A DNA stretch of 64,000 bases from Manihot esculenta (GCF_001659605.2 NC_035171.2:31551325-31615324), one strand, 5' to 3'. Positions 1 through 13,047 are shown, counted from the stretch's first letter. Made by a program: numbers and translations. Notes: generated from the letters alone by a model not told the origin.

Positions 1-1399
1 CACTAATGATTTATTTATTTATGACTCTAATTACTAACTAATTCAGTAATAATGAATTTAATTTGTATATACAATTTTAAACACAATACTTAGATAAGTA
101 CAAACAAAATTAAATAGATTTATTCGATTTCATATTTTCATTTAACAAATCACCCATATACATGACATATTTAGCTTTTCGATCATATAAAATAGATTAC
201 TATCCATCCAATAAATTAAAATATTGTACGAAATTAAGTAAAGATCAAATTTAGATTTTTTTAATTAATATATATCTTGATACATTTTTGTCAATTTTCT
301 CTATTTTTCTTCTTATCCGTCCATAATTATCATTATTTTAATCATCTTAATTCATTTGCTTATCTTGTTCATGTTAGGTTCGTATCTTGTCAAGTTGTCG
401 TTGCCCTTTTGATATTTCTTTCTTTTTTTTTGACGTAAATGTATATAATTGGATTAGCATGAATTTTTTTTGGAAAGTTTGGTGATAATCCAATTGCAAC
501 GGCTCAATTCCCTTATTTTTATCCTTTATTATTAAAAAACAAAACTGAATTTCAATGTCATAAACAGGAAGAACATTAATTGCAGAAAAAGATTTTTTTT
601 AAAAAAAATTTCATTGTATAATAATGACATACAAAATGATCAAAGTGCGTGTACGGTCTCTCAATTATGAATCAGGTTGCTGGTCTTAAACCAAGCCGAT
701 ATAAAGCAGATCTAAGGGGTCCCTAATCTTGGGTTCGCAAAGTTTTCATAGTTTGGACCTGCAGAACATCATACTTCTTATGTTTCAGTTTCGAGTATCA
801 TTTTTTTAATATAATATAATATGTTTTATATTGATTTTAAATACTATTAAATATGATTTTAAAAAAAAGAAAAGAAAAAAAGAATTTATTACGTACCATG
901 CGTTTGAGTTTGAGCAGCAAAATGATAATGTTGTTTGATTAACTGTCTGCCTGTCTCACTCAATTTAGTCTTGTTGTTGGGTTATTGATGCAAAGCCAAA
1001 ATATTAGAAATGGCTGGATTTGAGATAACCGTCGCCGGAGCTTTCATATTGATTTGTCGGCAAACATACCCCACAAATCGGTTATGCACATAGGCCATGG
1101 CCGGCCAAAGCCGAAAAAACACAATACATAGGCCCTACTCTCTAATTCCAATAGTGCAGTCTACAAAAGAGGCTCTCTCATGCAAGAAATTTTTGCCTTG
1201 AATATTGGCTTTGATAGTTATGCCTCACCAAATTAGTTTTTGAATATTAAATACCCAATTATTGATATTATGATTAAGAAAAAACATAAAATATTTAAAG
1301 CGAAATAAAAATATAATAGTTATATTCATTATTTATATATTTTTTTTCAATATCCATAAAAGAGATAAATATTAAAAATAATAAAATGTGACATGTAGC

Positions 1400-3106
1400 A
1401 ATTAGTCTTGAACTTTATAGTAGATTTGAATTAAACCTAATTTTTACTGCCGACGTCCGATAGAGACTTACAATAACTTTTCGAAAATGAGATTTTGAGG
1501 CGCACGACATTTAAAAATGTGACGAAAATCGCAGACCTTATCACAAAATTTGATATAAAAATTCTATTATTTAAGATCAATTTTACATTTTAATTATTTT
1601 TTAAATACTTTACATATTTTCATAATTTTGTATATTAAGATTTTATTTTTATTATAAATAGCCTGCTCCCCTATCTATTAAAAATTGACTTTTCAATTTT
1701 TGAAAAATTTTAATAAGACTTTTCGTTTTTTAACCTAATTTTTCTCTTATTTCATTTTAACCAAATAATATTGATTAAAACTTCTAACGAAATCGAAATA
1801 ATCTTTTATCAAAACGTAACATAATTTAACATAAACAATACTGAAAAATATAGTCTAATATATACTCTTAAAAAGGATTAAGGAAGAATGTATAATTTAA
1901 AGATACAGAGCAATTGATCTTAAATTTTATTGACAAATTTAAATCAGATCTAACTTTAAAATTTAAAAGTCTAATTAGTTTAACTATTAAAAATAGTAAA
2001 TAACTATTAATCATTGAAATTAGCTGATGGTAATGAAGAAAAGATTATATATACTATATAAACTTTTTATAAATCAAGTCAAATCAAAAAATTAACGACC
2101 AAAAGACTTTTGCAATTTGCATGTGATTATGTGAAAAATGTACTAAATTCAAAAACACATCATGTGATTAAAGAGGAGAGACGAATATTAAAAATATATG
2201 AAAAAAAAATTCAGCAAAAATGTGTATCTCATGAAATATTTTCTTTGGTCATGCTGAACGTATATAGACAAATTAATACCACCGAGTAACTTGCGCTTGT
2301 CTAATTAATTAAGCATGATTTTTATTTTTATTTTTTAATTTTTTGAGAGACTTATCTAATTAAATAAATGCAATGACTTCTATTCCCTTCATTCACTCTT
2401 TTTTTATTTCATACATTATCAGTCGTCTTAAGAAAATTAATAAGTATTAATTTTTTTTTTAAATTTTATTCTTATTTTCACCTAAATATAAAAGTTTTTC
2501 TATAATTTCCTAAATTTATTTTTATCACTTTTATTTTTTTTCTTGTTTTATCCTACATCATTTAGTATTTAAAATCTATTAACCTATTAATCTAAATTTC
2601 ATCCCACACGGCGTATTATTATTGGCCCTATCAGACTACATCTATCTATATAACACCGATAAGCAAATGGAAAGGATCTGACAGAAATACGAAATTCTGA
2701 TTACAATATAATAAAAGAATAATTAAACTCCGTAATAGTTTTAATCAATATCGTTTAGTTAAAATGATATAAAAGAAAAAATAGACGAAAAGATTAATAA
2801 TTTTATTGAAATTCTTCAAATATTAAAAAATATATTTTTAATAGTTAATGGAGACTATTTATAATAAAAAAAAAATTTAATATGTAAAACTAGGAAAATA
2901 TCTAAAAAATAATTAAAATGTAAAATTGACTTCTAAACGATAAAATTTTCATATCGAACTTTGTAACAAGCTTACAGCTCTCGTTACACTTTTAAAAGTT
3001 CTGCGTTTCAAATTTTTTTTTTTAACAACTATGGTAAGTTTCCATCGGATATAATAGCAAAAATTAAGTTCGATTCAAGTCTATCGTAAAGTATATGGCT
3101 AATTAC
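1400..3106. repeat. Large inverted repeat, probable degenerate TIR or foldback element
   Basis: The sequence at about 1400-1790 reappears reverse-complemented at about 2730-3106. Matched landmarks in order are aattagtc / ggctaatt at the tips, attttacattttaattattttttaa with its complement in the middle, and attgattaaaact with its complement at the inner ends. The arms are about 380 bp, diverged, and separated by about 940 bp of AT-rich DNA. No clean target-site duplication is visible, so the superfamily is uncertain. A decayed MULE or foldback element is the likeliest reading; two LTR fragments in opposite orientation is the alternative. Confidence 0.55.
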
Positions 3107-4410
3107 TCCGTGTTAATAGAAAAAAATGCTATTTGTACCGATGAATCGATATGCCCAGTTTAGAGGCTTGCTTCCTATGAATTTTGAAAGTTATGAAGGT
3201 CTTGTAAGAATTTATGAGTGCTCGCTCTCAAATTTTAAAAATAAGCAATTCTCGCAATCATAGGATTAGTTTGGTAATAAGTACATCTTAATAAATTTTA
3301 AAGATTTTAGATTTTATTCTTTTAATTAAAAAAAATAAAAAAATAATTCTCATATTTTAAATTCAAGACGTATATTTAAGGGAGAAATGAGTCATGTGAT
3401 CTATTCACATTTTTAGAATTTCTTTCGGTTAATTATCTATTGTTTTTAATAGTAGATTAATGAAAGTAAAATTATAAAGGTTAGGGGTAAAGTATAATTT
3501 AGTTAATTAAGAATATTTGATTATAATTTAGATAATCTAATTATTTTTACTCACATTAAAACCCCAACTAAACTCATGAACTGGGTTGATTTGTTGTTTT
3601 CGGGAATTATATTTTGTGGATGCTTCTAAGCAATCTTTGGTTCCCAAGCAGGCAACAATCCACCGGATTGCATGCTTTTTGAGGCAAATTGCTCAATCAA
3701 ATTCTTTTCTGAATATCTAATTTATAACTTTGTCAAACTTGAACAGAACTTGCAGATCATTTAGCTCAACTTTTTCTTTCTTTATTTTTTAATTTTTATT
3801 TTTATTTCTATTAATCATGAAGTACGAAACCAAGAAGTGACTTGAAAGATTGCCACATAATGAGGCAATTAAAAGAAAAATATATTATTTCCAAGGTAGT
3901 AAAGTTTACCAGATCATGGCAGGTGAACTGATTTGGATTCACATTATTACTTGCCCCAACTGCCTCAACCCAATCTTACTTTAAAATATTAATAAAACTA
4001 AAGGAATAACCACTTCAATATTAATATTATTAAAACATTTATTACTAAATATAACCGTGCTTTTAAAAAATAAAATAAAATATTAAAAATTTATTTTCTT
4101 TTAATTAATAATCTAAATTCATTTAGATTATCATACCCTTTAAAATTTTAGAGATAAACGAAAATGAAATCAATAAACTTTGATTATATATATAAAGTAT
4201 AAACATTCTATGTTGACATTCTAATGAATAAAAGAGATTAAAAGTTTGGTCTAAGTGTATATATATAGTATCTTAAGATCGAATGAGCTACTTCTAAGAA
4301 GTCAAAAATTTTCATATCACAAATTATAAATATATATATTACAATCAGAGGTATTTTATATATGTACAAATCCTACTATTATTATATAATTAAGTTATAT
4401 CTAATTGATA

Positions 4411-4455
4411 ATTTTTTTTTTTTGAAATAGAGATTGGGGGAGTAGAATCTGTACC
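4411..4455. repeat. Short dispersed repeat (copy A)
   Basis: A T-tract followed by tgaaatagagattgggggag and agtagaat recurs, with few changes, near 56138-56178. The T-tract next to a conserved block suggests the 3' end of an old retroposon (SINE or LINE) in antisense, but the copies are too short to classify. Confidence 0.4.
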
Positions 4456-5740
4456 ATCAAACTAAATTTGTGAGTACAATTAATAATTATATTTAAATAT
4501 TTTAATTTTAGATTATATATTTTAGAAGAAATATAAAAAATAATTTATAATTTTATTAATTTTTTATATATAATTTATTTCAAAATTTATGGTTTAATTT
4601 TATATTATAATAATATCTTGTGATATAGTTTCCTATTAATTTAAAGTTTAGAAATTGTCATTGTTATGATATAATATCATGAGATACTATTTTGATATAA
4701 AATTAAACTACGTTTTGATCTAAAATCAAAATATTTAAATATAATTATTAATTAGGAAAAATGTTTGACTTTTTGTAATTAATGGGCTTATAATTATTAT
4801 TTTTTAAATATTAATAATACATAATAATAATAATAATAGATCATGTTCAAGTAATTCAAACCCTTCATTTTTTTTTTCTTTATTACACTTTTGAAAGGAT
4901 TGATTATTCTATTGATAATGGCTCCGAATCAATTAGCGATCAAAATTAAAAATATTGTATCAATCCATCAGTTTCTAACTGATTAGTTAATTTATAAAGA
5001 AGACCCTACTAGAAAAAAAATAAATAAATCTAATAAAACAAAAACTAGAAATTTTGTAGATGAATGGTGGGTGGTCACTCTCATTCCCATCCTACTACTA
5101 TAAGCAAATAAATAACAAGACAATTCAATAAGACAAGTTTAGAGATTTAGGAATCTTTCTATAAATTCATTCTTTTTTTTTATTTTCATCATTAATATCT
5201 AGAGATTTCAAATTTAAATTGCATGTAGAAGCTAACGTAAATAAAAAAATAAAATAAAGGAAATAAAGGAGAAGCATGTTTTTCTCTTTTAGACCTTATC
5301 AATTACAATTACTCAAAATCTCTGTTTGGCATAGTGGAAGCCAAGGAGAGCAATCAATCTTTCTTCGTTTATCACTCTATCTTTCTCTCTCCTTCTTTCT
5401 TTCATTTTTATTTTATAAAAATTATTATTTAATCTCTCTATTAATTTTAATAATTAATTATCATAAATAATCTAAAATATTTTAGATATAAAAAAAATTA
5501 ATTAATAGATATTTTTATTTAATTGAAAAATTAATTAATAAACGATTAATTGATAATTTTTTAATATTTTAATAAAAGTGTAATATATTTTTTAAAGTGG
5601 AGAATTAACTAATAAAATTTTGAAATAATTAAATAGTAAATTTTTATTTTTTCTATTTTTTTGATTTTTTTGTCTCCATGTGTAACTCCTCATCAACCAA
5701 CTTATCACCTTACTTGAGCTGTGGGGCCTTTCAATTCCTC

Positions 5741-5748
5741 TATTTATA
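5741..5748 (+). promoter_or_regulatory. TATA box of the XTH gene
   Basis: The motif tatttata lies in a C-rich context, ctctatttataccc, about 80 bp before the XTH start codon. It is the only good TATA-like element close upstream and leaves room for a short 5' leader. Confidence 0.5.
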
Positions 5749-5826
5749 CCCACTAGCTATTTAGCCATTTTCTTCAAAGTTGCATTCTTTCCCATTAATA
5801 ATCTCTGCAAAAGTCCTTCCATCTTC

Positions 5827-7137
5827 ATGGCTTCTCTTCTTTATCTTCTTCTCATTATTCTAATGATCCCTTCAAGCAATAATGCTCAATCTCCACCATC
5901 ACCAGGCTACTACCCTAGTTCCAGAATCAGCACCATAGGATTTAATCAAGGTTTCAGAAACCTGTGGGGCCCTCAGCATCAAAGATTAGACCAAGGCACA
6001 TTAACAATATGGCTTGATACTTCCTCAGGTCATCTTCTTTGCTTTTTTCTATATTTTTTTAGTAAAATTGAGAGTTCGAACTCAAACCCTCTCAGTCCGA
6101 AGACTATTCCATTAGCTAAACTTATATATTTCAATTATATTAATGGTGAAAATAGGAAGTGGGTATAAGTCTTTGGAGCCATATCGATCAGGATATTTTG
6201 GTGCAGACATCAAGCTTCAACCTGGTTACACTGCAGGAGTCATTACATCATTCTATGTGAGAATGAATCAATTAAATTGTGTTTAAACATTAATTAACTG
6301 TGAATTTATGTGGTGAATTTTTACTAAATGGCAGCTTTCTAACAACGAAGAACATCCAGGAAATCATGATGAGATTGATATTGAGTTCCTGGGAACAACC
6401 CCAGATAAGCCCTACACTTTGCAGACAAATGTGTATATCAGAGGAAGTGGGGATGGCAGAATTATTGGAAGAGAGATGAAAATCCATCTTTGGTTTGATC
6501 CTACTCAAGATTTTCATAACTATGGCATCCTGTGGACCCCCACTGAGATCATGTTAGTAACATCTTCATTTACTGTTTTTGGTATTTAGCAGCACTTTTT
6601 TTTTGTCTAATAAATCAATCTCACCCGTCGAATTCAAGGCTTTTTCTATAAAAATTATAAATTTTTAACATTTTAGAATACCCATTTTAGCAAATTTCGT
6701 ATATATTCAAACTGGGACTCGAAACTTGAAATTTAAGTATTTAATTAGTGTATTAATTGATTTATGATGATGTGAAATGCAGATTCTTTGTAGATGATAT
6801 TCCAATTAGAAGGTATCCAAGAAAAAGTGATGCAACATTTCCAATGAGACCAATGTGGGTTTATGGCTCAATATGGGATGCATCATCGTGGGCCACTGAG
6901 AATGGAAAATACAAAGCAGATTATAGGTACCAACCCTTCATTGGTAGGTATAAAAATTTCAAAATTGGTGGGTGCAAAGCAAGTGGGCCTGCCACCTGCC
7001 GGCCGCCCTCAGCCTCACCATCTGGTGGCCTGAGCCAGCAGCAGTACTCGGCCATGCAATGGGTTCAGAGGAACTACTTGGCTTACGACTATTGTAGGGA
7101 TCCAAACAGAGATCATACACAAACTCCTGAGTGTTAG
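5827..7137 (+). CDS. Xyloglucan endotransglucosylase/hydrolase, XTH31/32-like (clade III-A)
   Basis: Secreted GH16 enzyme that cuts xyloglucan in the wall. Four exons splice in frame: 5827-6028, 6156-6256, 6335-6552 and 6783-7137, giving 291 aa, a normal family length. Residues 1-20 are a signal peptide ending near SSNNA. The active site [10 protein letters not shown] is at residues 112-121, with nucleophile Glu114 and acid/base Glu118. The C-terminal XET_C region has cysteines near GGCKA and TPEC and the FIGRYKNF segment. The long loop around [16 protein letters not shown] matches clade III-A enzymes, of which Arabidopsis XTH31 is known to be mainly a hydrolase, so hydrolysis rather than transglycosylation is inferred. 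All splice sites are GT-AG. The assignment to XTH31 versus XTH32 is not resolved. Confidence 0.93.
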
Positions 7138-7383
7138 TGCATCATAGTTTCATATGCTTCTTGTCTTATGTACACTCACAGTTAAGGTTGTTGTTATAGT
7201 AAGTTTGTGTTTCAGATTTTCAGTTATAAACAGTTTGCAATTTGGAGGTGTATTGAGATGGTCCCACTTGCCAAGAATTAATGGGTGCAAGAGAAGTTGA
7301 TCATCCATGCCTCCCAAGAAATTTATTTCAAGGCTTTCTATTTTGTTTTTCTTGTACTATTGTTTTGTAAGCATTATTGGTGA

Positions 7384-7389
7384 AATAAA
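7384..7389 (+). terminator. Polyadenylation signal of the XTH gene
   Basis: An AATAAA hexamer lies about 250 bp after the XTH stop codon, following a T-rich stretch, as expected for a plant 3' UTR. Plant poly(A) signals are loose, so the exact site is uncertain. Confidence 0.45.
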
Positions 7390-7399
7390 ACTATTCTGG

Positions 7400-9090
7400 T
7401 GTTTTTTTCATATACTTAGTTGTTATTCGTATTTGCTGTCTTAATTTTTATTTGCAATCCCGATTTTAATCTGATAATAAATGTATTTAGTTGAATTTCC
7501 TGGTTTCAACAATATAAAATAAGGGAAGCAATATGGTATTGAAATTTATGACAGGGAATGAATATGGGTATGGGCATTGGATGTTTTTGGATTGACTTTG
7601 TGTATACTAAATGGAAAGATTTGCCAAAGATTGGTCATAGATGTGAATTTTGATTGTCAAATTGGCCAAGTCTGAGGTGGATTTTGTGCTATTTTCACAT
7701 GTGAACTTTGATTTTGGACCACTTTGCTGCATGGCTTGTCTCCCCTTTTACTCCAATTTTTAGCTAACTAAATTAAACTTGTGATTCCAAATTGAGCTAT
7801 ACAACATTTTTTCATCCCTTACATATGCAATTCCTTTTCTGGCTATTTGTCCTCTCTTACATCTCTATTTGCATTTGGCATTTTCTAGATTAAGCTCTAA
7901 TTTATAATTAAAATCAAACTAAAATTGAATTAATTTAATTTAAAGTTAAATTAGATATGAATTAAGAAACTTCTTAAAAATTTAAGAACTTAATAGTAAT
8001 GGGTGATGAAAATAAACACTAAAGCTTTTCATTTGAGATGGAATTGAGGAAATTTGTCTATTTTAGAAATTGTCTGATTATTTAAATATATGAATTATAA
8101 ATTTAATATATTTTATACAAAATTCTAAAAATAATTAAATAATTTTTTATAATTTAATTTTATAATACCTTTTTAAAAATGTTTTTTAATCATTTTAAAT
8201 CTCAACCCCATGTGTCATTTGCTAAATAATCTGGGCTTAACAAATAATTGGGCTTTTTTGATTTCTGAGTCAGACCCATAAATCAGATTGGGCCGATTCT
8301 CGCCACCAAGATGTGAACTTGATTCATCATGGAATAGGAACTCTATCTCAATAGGACAAGTTCATGAAATATTTTACTTTTTTGATAATTCCACATTTCA
8401 TAACTTTTAGAGAAATTTAATAATATTAAATAAAACTTATCAATAATTTACTGAATATAAATGTCACCATGAATAGATTATACGATTTTTTTTAATAAAG
8501 CACTTGTTTTCCATTAATATGATAAATACAATTTTAATAGAAAAAATGCATTTATCATTTAAGCTCCAATTATTTTGTGAGAAATATTTTTCATATTTTT
8601 TGCATTTAAAAATATTTTTTAAGGAAATTTGATTTTCTTAAGGAAATCATTTCTTCTTTTCAAAAATAAAAAATAATTATAAAATTCTGAAAATTTTATT
8701 GACATCACTAAGTTTTCTTTATTTGAATCTAATATTACAACTAAGCTAACCCTTCCAAATTTCAAAAAAATCACAGCTAAGGATGTCCTATAAAGTTACA
8801 CGTGTGAATATTGGAATAAATGACAAAAATATTTTGTGCATTCTGTCCAAAATATATATAATATAATCTATGTACACCACTCTACGACCAATCCTTGTCC
8901 ACCAAGTCACGTGACTACAAAAAATCTTAACATCACATCTCTTGCTACGCGGCAGTCGGAAAATCCAGCTGTACTCCATAATCTTAGATTACATGCAACT
9001 CCACGTAGGAAAAAGCACACATGTAGGAGCTGGAACCGGGCACTAATCCTCTGTTCTGTGCTCCACAAATCAGGACAATCCACGTGTTCT
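7400..9090. other. Intergenic between convergent XTH and FRA8-like genes
   Basis: AT-rich sequence without a credible gene. From about 8770 base composition becomes more balanced and contains CACGTG cores (about 8909 and 9081). This part is probably the 3' UTR of the minus-strand glycosyltransferase, and the open frames seen there on both strands have no family resemblance. Confidence 0.5.
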
Positions 9091-9097
9091 CCTTTTA

Positions 9098-10746
9098 TTA
9101 GTCCCAAACCCTTACTGTCCTATGCGACCTATCCAGCTTCTGTGCCAGGGCGTAAAGCACGTGCCACGTCGCATCCCCTTCTTCTATCTGATTGTTGAAA
9201 AGTAGGGCCCGCTTGACTGCTGGGTCCCACAGATTTTTCTGAATAGCTGACAAATTAGTGGCTGCCACGTGTTCCAGGATCATTCCCAGCTTCGCCACAT
9301 CCCTTTCAGCAACCGTGAGGGATATCTCCGGCCACGGAACCGCGTCGGGGAATGGCAATCGGATACCATCTGCAATAATTACCGGCACGCATCCCAACGC
9401 GACTGATTCGACTAGTCGGGGACTCCATGGGGCCCATCCCAATGGACACAAACAAAACACCGACCGTACTATCTCCGACTGGTAACCCGCGAATCTATGC
9501 CTCTGCAAATAGAACCTCCGGTCGCCGCTGAACTTCCTCCATAACTCTGTCCTCACCTTCCTATAACACAAAAAATACCCAAAAGAAAAATCAATCAAAA
9601 AGATAATAATAGGCAAACCGTTTACGAAAATGATTTGACAAAACAGCTCTATTTGATTACCTGCTGTAAAATCGACCACTAACGTTCTTGGGATGAACTT
9701 CCATCTTGCCTCTGAAGAAAACCCATATGTCTCGCCGATCGGTCAACGGAGCTTTTAGAAGGCTTGATCGTACACTTTCCGGGAAGACATAAGGTGGTAT
9801 CACCACGTTCTCCACGTCTTGACATGGGTGGTAATAGTTGACGCCAAAAGTCTGTAATATTATCGAATTCTTCAAAAACTCCGGCACCCCATCTTCGATA
9901 GCCTTATCCTCCTTTAAACAATAAAGACACTCAAATTCAAAAATCAAACCTAAAAACAAAACAGAAAATTAACGCCATTTTGCTGCGTATTTTATATACC
10001 AGTGTGTGGAAGCAAGAGCCAAAATCGTGAGAGGCAACAAAGACATGGTCAGCTCCCTGGGAACGGTTCCAGAAGGGAAAGTTAGTGGAAATAAGCCGAA
10101 CGGCGGAGGACATGAGAGACCTGGCGTGACCGATTGCAGGGAACCCATTAACGGTGCTGAAATTGCAGGACACGTACACAGGGACAAAGAAAAAATCAGC
10201 TTCGTAAGGGTCAAATGTCCGTACATCATCGCTGTTCGATATTGCTCTGTGAATAGCTACCTCAGACGCAAACAAATGGTTGCTGCATCTCTCATTAGCC
10301 AGCCAGTCTGTGTTGTATTTCGATGGCAATTCGTAGACATATATCTTCAAATCTTTTAACAAAGCTATAACAAAACAGCCGAAGAAAAGAATGAGAAACT
10401 TCTAACTTCTGAAAAAAATGGACTAATAATGATCATATAGATATTCTATACCTCGATTGTTCTTGGGCTGTTGAATGAATGTAGAGTTGGTGGATTCAAA
10501 GAGGGCACGAGAAACTACGTTGGATTTGGAGAAATAATGGGTTTTGGACAGAGGAATAGGCTTGTGGCTAATGCAGTAAGAGCTCAAGAAATAAAGAGAA
10601 AGAGAAACCCAAAGAAAGAACTTGTAATATTTGAAACAGAGATTGGTTTTCTCTTGCTGAGATTGCAACCGTCCATGCCTGTGTACAAGTTTCATATTAA
10701 CAAAGAATCCCCTGTTGTTCTTGGTGGGTTTCTTGAACTCCACCAT
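9098..10746 (-). CDS. GT47 exostosin-family glycosyltransferase, FRA8/IRX7/F8H-like
   Basis: Predicted Golgi type II membrane glycosyltransferase acting in glucuronoxylan synthesis, specifically the reducing-end sequence of xylan in secondary walls. Coding exons on the minus strand are 10746-10452, 10364-10000, 9911-9661 and 9560-9098, giving 457 aa, in frame with GT-AG introns. A single hydrophobic anchor lies at about residues 41-60 after a basic N-terminus. The exostosin domain follows with KIYVYELP, ANERCSNHLFA, DPYEADFFFVPVYVSCN, HDFGSCFHT, DIWVFFRGKME and PRLVESVALGCVPVIIADG (about 351-369), all FRA8-type motifs. The first Met is used here; Met18 is an alternative start that keeps the anchor. 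The exon 2 acceptor could also lie 12 nt downstream, in frame. Whether it is FRA8 or its paralogue F8H needs a tree. Confidence 0.9.
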
Positions 10747-10749
10747 TTC

Positions 10750-12403
10750 TCAAATTTAAGAGAAGATGTTTGGAACATGAAAAAGATTGTTTCTTTGATA
10801 GCAGGTGAGATGGGTCTTTCGTTTTTGGTTGGGAGATGAAGTAGACACCAAGGAATAGTGATCGGAGATTGGTGTTTGTTGGTGTCTCGTTTTTGCACCT
10901 AATAAAAAAACAAAAGCTGTTGCTTTCTTGTTGAATCTTTATTTAATGGGTTTCTGGTTCAGTTCTGGTTCTTTGAAGAGTAAAGAAAAGAAAGAAAATC
11001 GAGACAAGAAGAACACAGTTATAAGCGGCAGACGGAGAGAATCGTGGAGGTTTCAGAAGCTCACATGATAATGGAGCTGAACATAGCTCGGAAAAAGGCC
11101 TCGGTTTCAAATTTTCTACGCTGGTTCACGGATTAATTACATCACTGAAATTACTAAAATACCCTCAATCAGTTTTGGATAACCAACACCGTATCCTGTA
11201 CTTTTTGGTAAAACGGTAAACGTCAACTAGCTTGTAACCTGTATTGATTATTAAACTTGGCTTAATCAGTTTGACAAGGTCTGTTGGCTTAGAAGTCCTA
11301 ATGAAGTAAGAAATTAACAGTCAAGTACTTGTGGGATCAAGTAGATGAGGACCGTAGATGCGATTTCATGAACGGTTGAGATTGGAATAGGATGAGGGAA
11401 TGGGTCAAAGGCATAAGCTTGGTTTCTTTCTTAAATTAAAAGTAAAATAAACGAAGAAAATTAGCTAATTAAATTAATTTAATTACGAGGGTACAATTAA
11501 AAGTCGGCATAGAATAATTTTTTTGACTTTGGAGTAAAGGCGGCTTTCAAACAAGAAAGGTTACATGATCATTTGGAGAATATGTCCCCTTTATTTTCTA
11601 GTAAAAAGTTTAATTAAAAATATATATTAATTCCACCCTCTCAAAAAAATAATACACTTAATTTAATAATTTTATATATTATTTTTAAAAATTGTTTAGA
11701 AATGAAAAAATAATTAATGTTTGAGCTCCTTTAAAAATAATTAATTAAGTAATTACAGATAATAAAAAAAAATGTCAGATAGTGGAGGAAGACATGACAA
11801 GATTGTGAGCTAAACTTTAGATTAAGACGACTCCCACACGGCAAGAGGATGTGTTCACTTGAAGTTCAAGCTGGGGATTTTCAATGAATCATTCATTTTT
11901 AATGGTCCCACCATTAAATTAAGTTGAGGGTGTCAAAAATCAATTTTATAATTAATTTATTATTGTTATTATTATTAGTGCATCATTTTAAGCAATTTAG
12001 AGTGGATAAGTTATTTAGTTGGGAGTGGACTCATTATGAGGCTTTCTGTGGAGGTTTTGATCTGGGTGTCCTTATCATGGTAGTTGTCTTAGTTTAATTA
12101 TAGCCTTCAACCCTTTTTCATTTGGTTGCCTTCAGTTAGACATATCTTATTCCTCTCTCCAGCTCCTCAAATGGTTGGTTTGCATGGTTTTCTAGGCTGC
12201 TATTGTGGGAAGTTTTTCTTGGTTGACACTAATAAGATCGGTTTTAGCAAGAATCATTGACGATGGCTACTCCTTCTAGGTCGAGTGAGTTGGGTAGAAC
12301 CAGGTTGCTAGGATTTTTGTATGTTCAGTGGGGCATTTATCCATCTTGGCTTAGTTTAAAAATTATTTCTCTTATTAAAAATTTTAAAAATGTTTCTCTT
12401 ATT
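10750..12403. other. Intergenic, FRA8-like promoter side
   Basis: The first part, to about 11150, is the likely 5' UTR and promoter of the minus-strand glycosyltransferase. I see no strong TATA box. The remainder is AT-rich. A more balanced patch at about 12000-12340 has no intact frame and no recognisable motif and may be a transposon relic. Confidence 0.45.
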
Positions 12404-13047
12404 TAAAAGATTGGGAAAATTACTTCTTAGTCCCTGAGGTTTAACGTAATTAACACTTCTGTCCCTCTATTTTGGCGACCCAACACTTAAGTCCTTCACT
12501 TTTTCTTCCGTCCAAATTCGCAGTCCTTCCGTCCATTTAAACCGTTTGGTCAAAGAGTCAAAAGTGAGAGGTGATAATTTTTTTCAGAAATACCCTTCTC
12601 TTAATGTGAAATTCCTTTTTTTTTTTTTTCTCTTTCATGCTTTCTCTCTCCAGTTGCAGAAGAAGAAGAAGAAGAAGAAGAAGAAGAAGAAGAAGAAGAA
12701 GAAGAAGAAGAAGAAGCTGCTGCAGAAAGAGTAGGAAGAAGAAGAAGAAGAAAGAAGAAAGAAGAAGAAGAAGAAGAAGAAGAAAGAAGAAGAAGAAGAA
12801 GCTGCTGCAGAAAGAGTAGAAAGAAGAAGAAGAAGAAGAAGAAGAAGAAGAAGAAGAAGAAGAAGAAGAAGAAGAGGGTTAATTTTGTCAATTCACGTGT
12901 TCCAAACGGCTATTTTGGATGGAAGGACTACGAAGTTGGACAAAAAAGAAAGTGAGGGACTTAAGTGTTGGATCGCCAAAATAGAGGGACAGAAGTATTA
13001 ATTACGTTAAACCTCAGGGACTACAAAGTAATTTTCCCTAAAAGATT
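12404..13047. mobile_element. Non-autonomous Mutator-like element with long TIRs and 9-bp target duplication
   Basis: The element spans 12413-13038 (626 bp). It is flanked by a perfect 9-bp direct repeat TAAAAGATT (12404-12412 and 13039-13047). Its ends are inverted repeats of about 130 bp, starting gggaaaattac and continuing through tagtccctgaggtttaacg (12413-12550 versus the complement of 12900-13038), with only scattered mismatches. Long TIRs plus a 9-bp duplication are diagnostic of Mutator-like elements. There is no transposase. The centre is almost entirely GAA repeat. The high TIR identity and perfect duplication suggest recent insertion. Confidence 0.9.
12658..12876. repeat. GAA/TTC triplet repeat block inside the MULE
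   Basis: Three GAA tracts of about 19, a mixed 10-20, and 18-19 units are separated by two copies of gctgctgcagaaagagta (12716 and 12801). The tracts plus spacer look like one segment duplicated about 86 bp apart. Pure purine on one strand, so triplex (H-DNA) formation is possible. Long open frames here are artefacts of the repeat. Confidence 0.9.

Larger units (their letters stand above)
1..5700. other. AT-rich intergenic DNA, no gene recognised
   Basis: The stretch is very AT-rich, with homopolymer and TA-rich runs and stop codons in all frames. The only open frame of note is near 5276, and it has low-complexity composition and no family resemblance. The only structure I can support is the large inverted repeat listed separately (1400-1790 and 2730-3106) and a short dispersed repeat near 4410-4455. 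A slightly richer patch at 1010-1140 carries no recognisable motif. Confidence 0.6.

Noticed and set aside
5276..5470. 64-codon frame before the XTH promoter
   Set aside because: Its composition is dominated by Leu, Ser and Phe from pyrimidine runs. It has no family resemblance or gene context.
8836..9485. Plus-strand open frames over the FRA8-like 3' end
   Set aside because: They are antisense shadows of conserved minus-strand glycosyltransferase exons and 3' UTR.
12546..12891. Open frames on both strands encoding long Lys, Arg, Ser or Phe/Leu runs
   Set aside because: They are translations of the GAA triplet repeat and T-run inside a transposon, not proteins.
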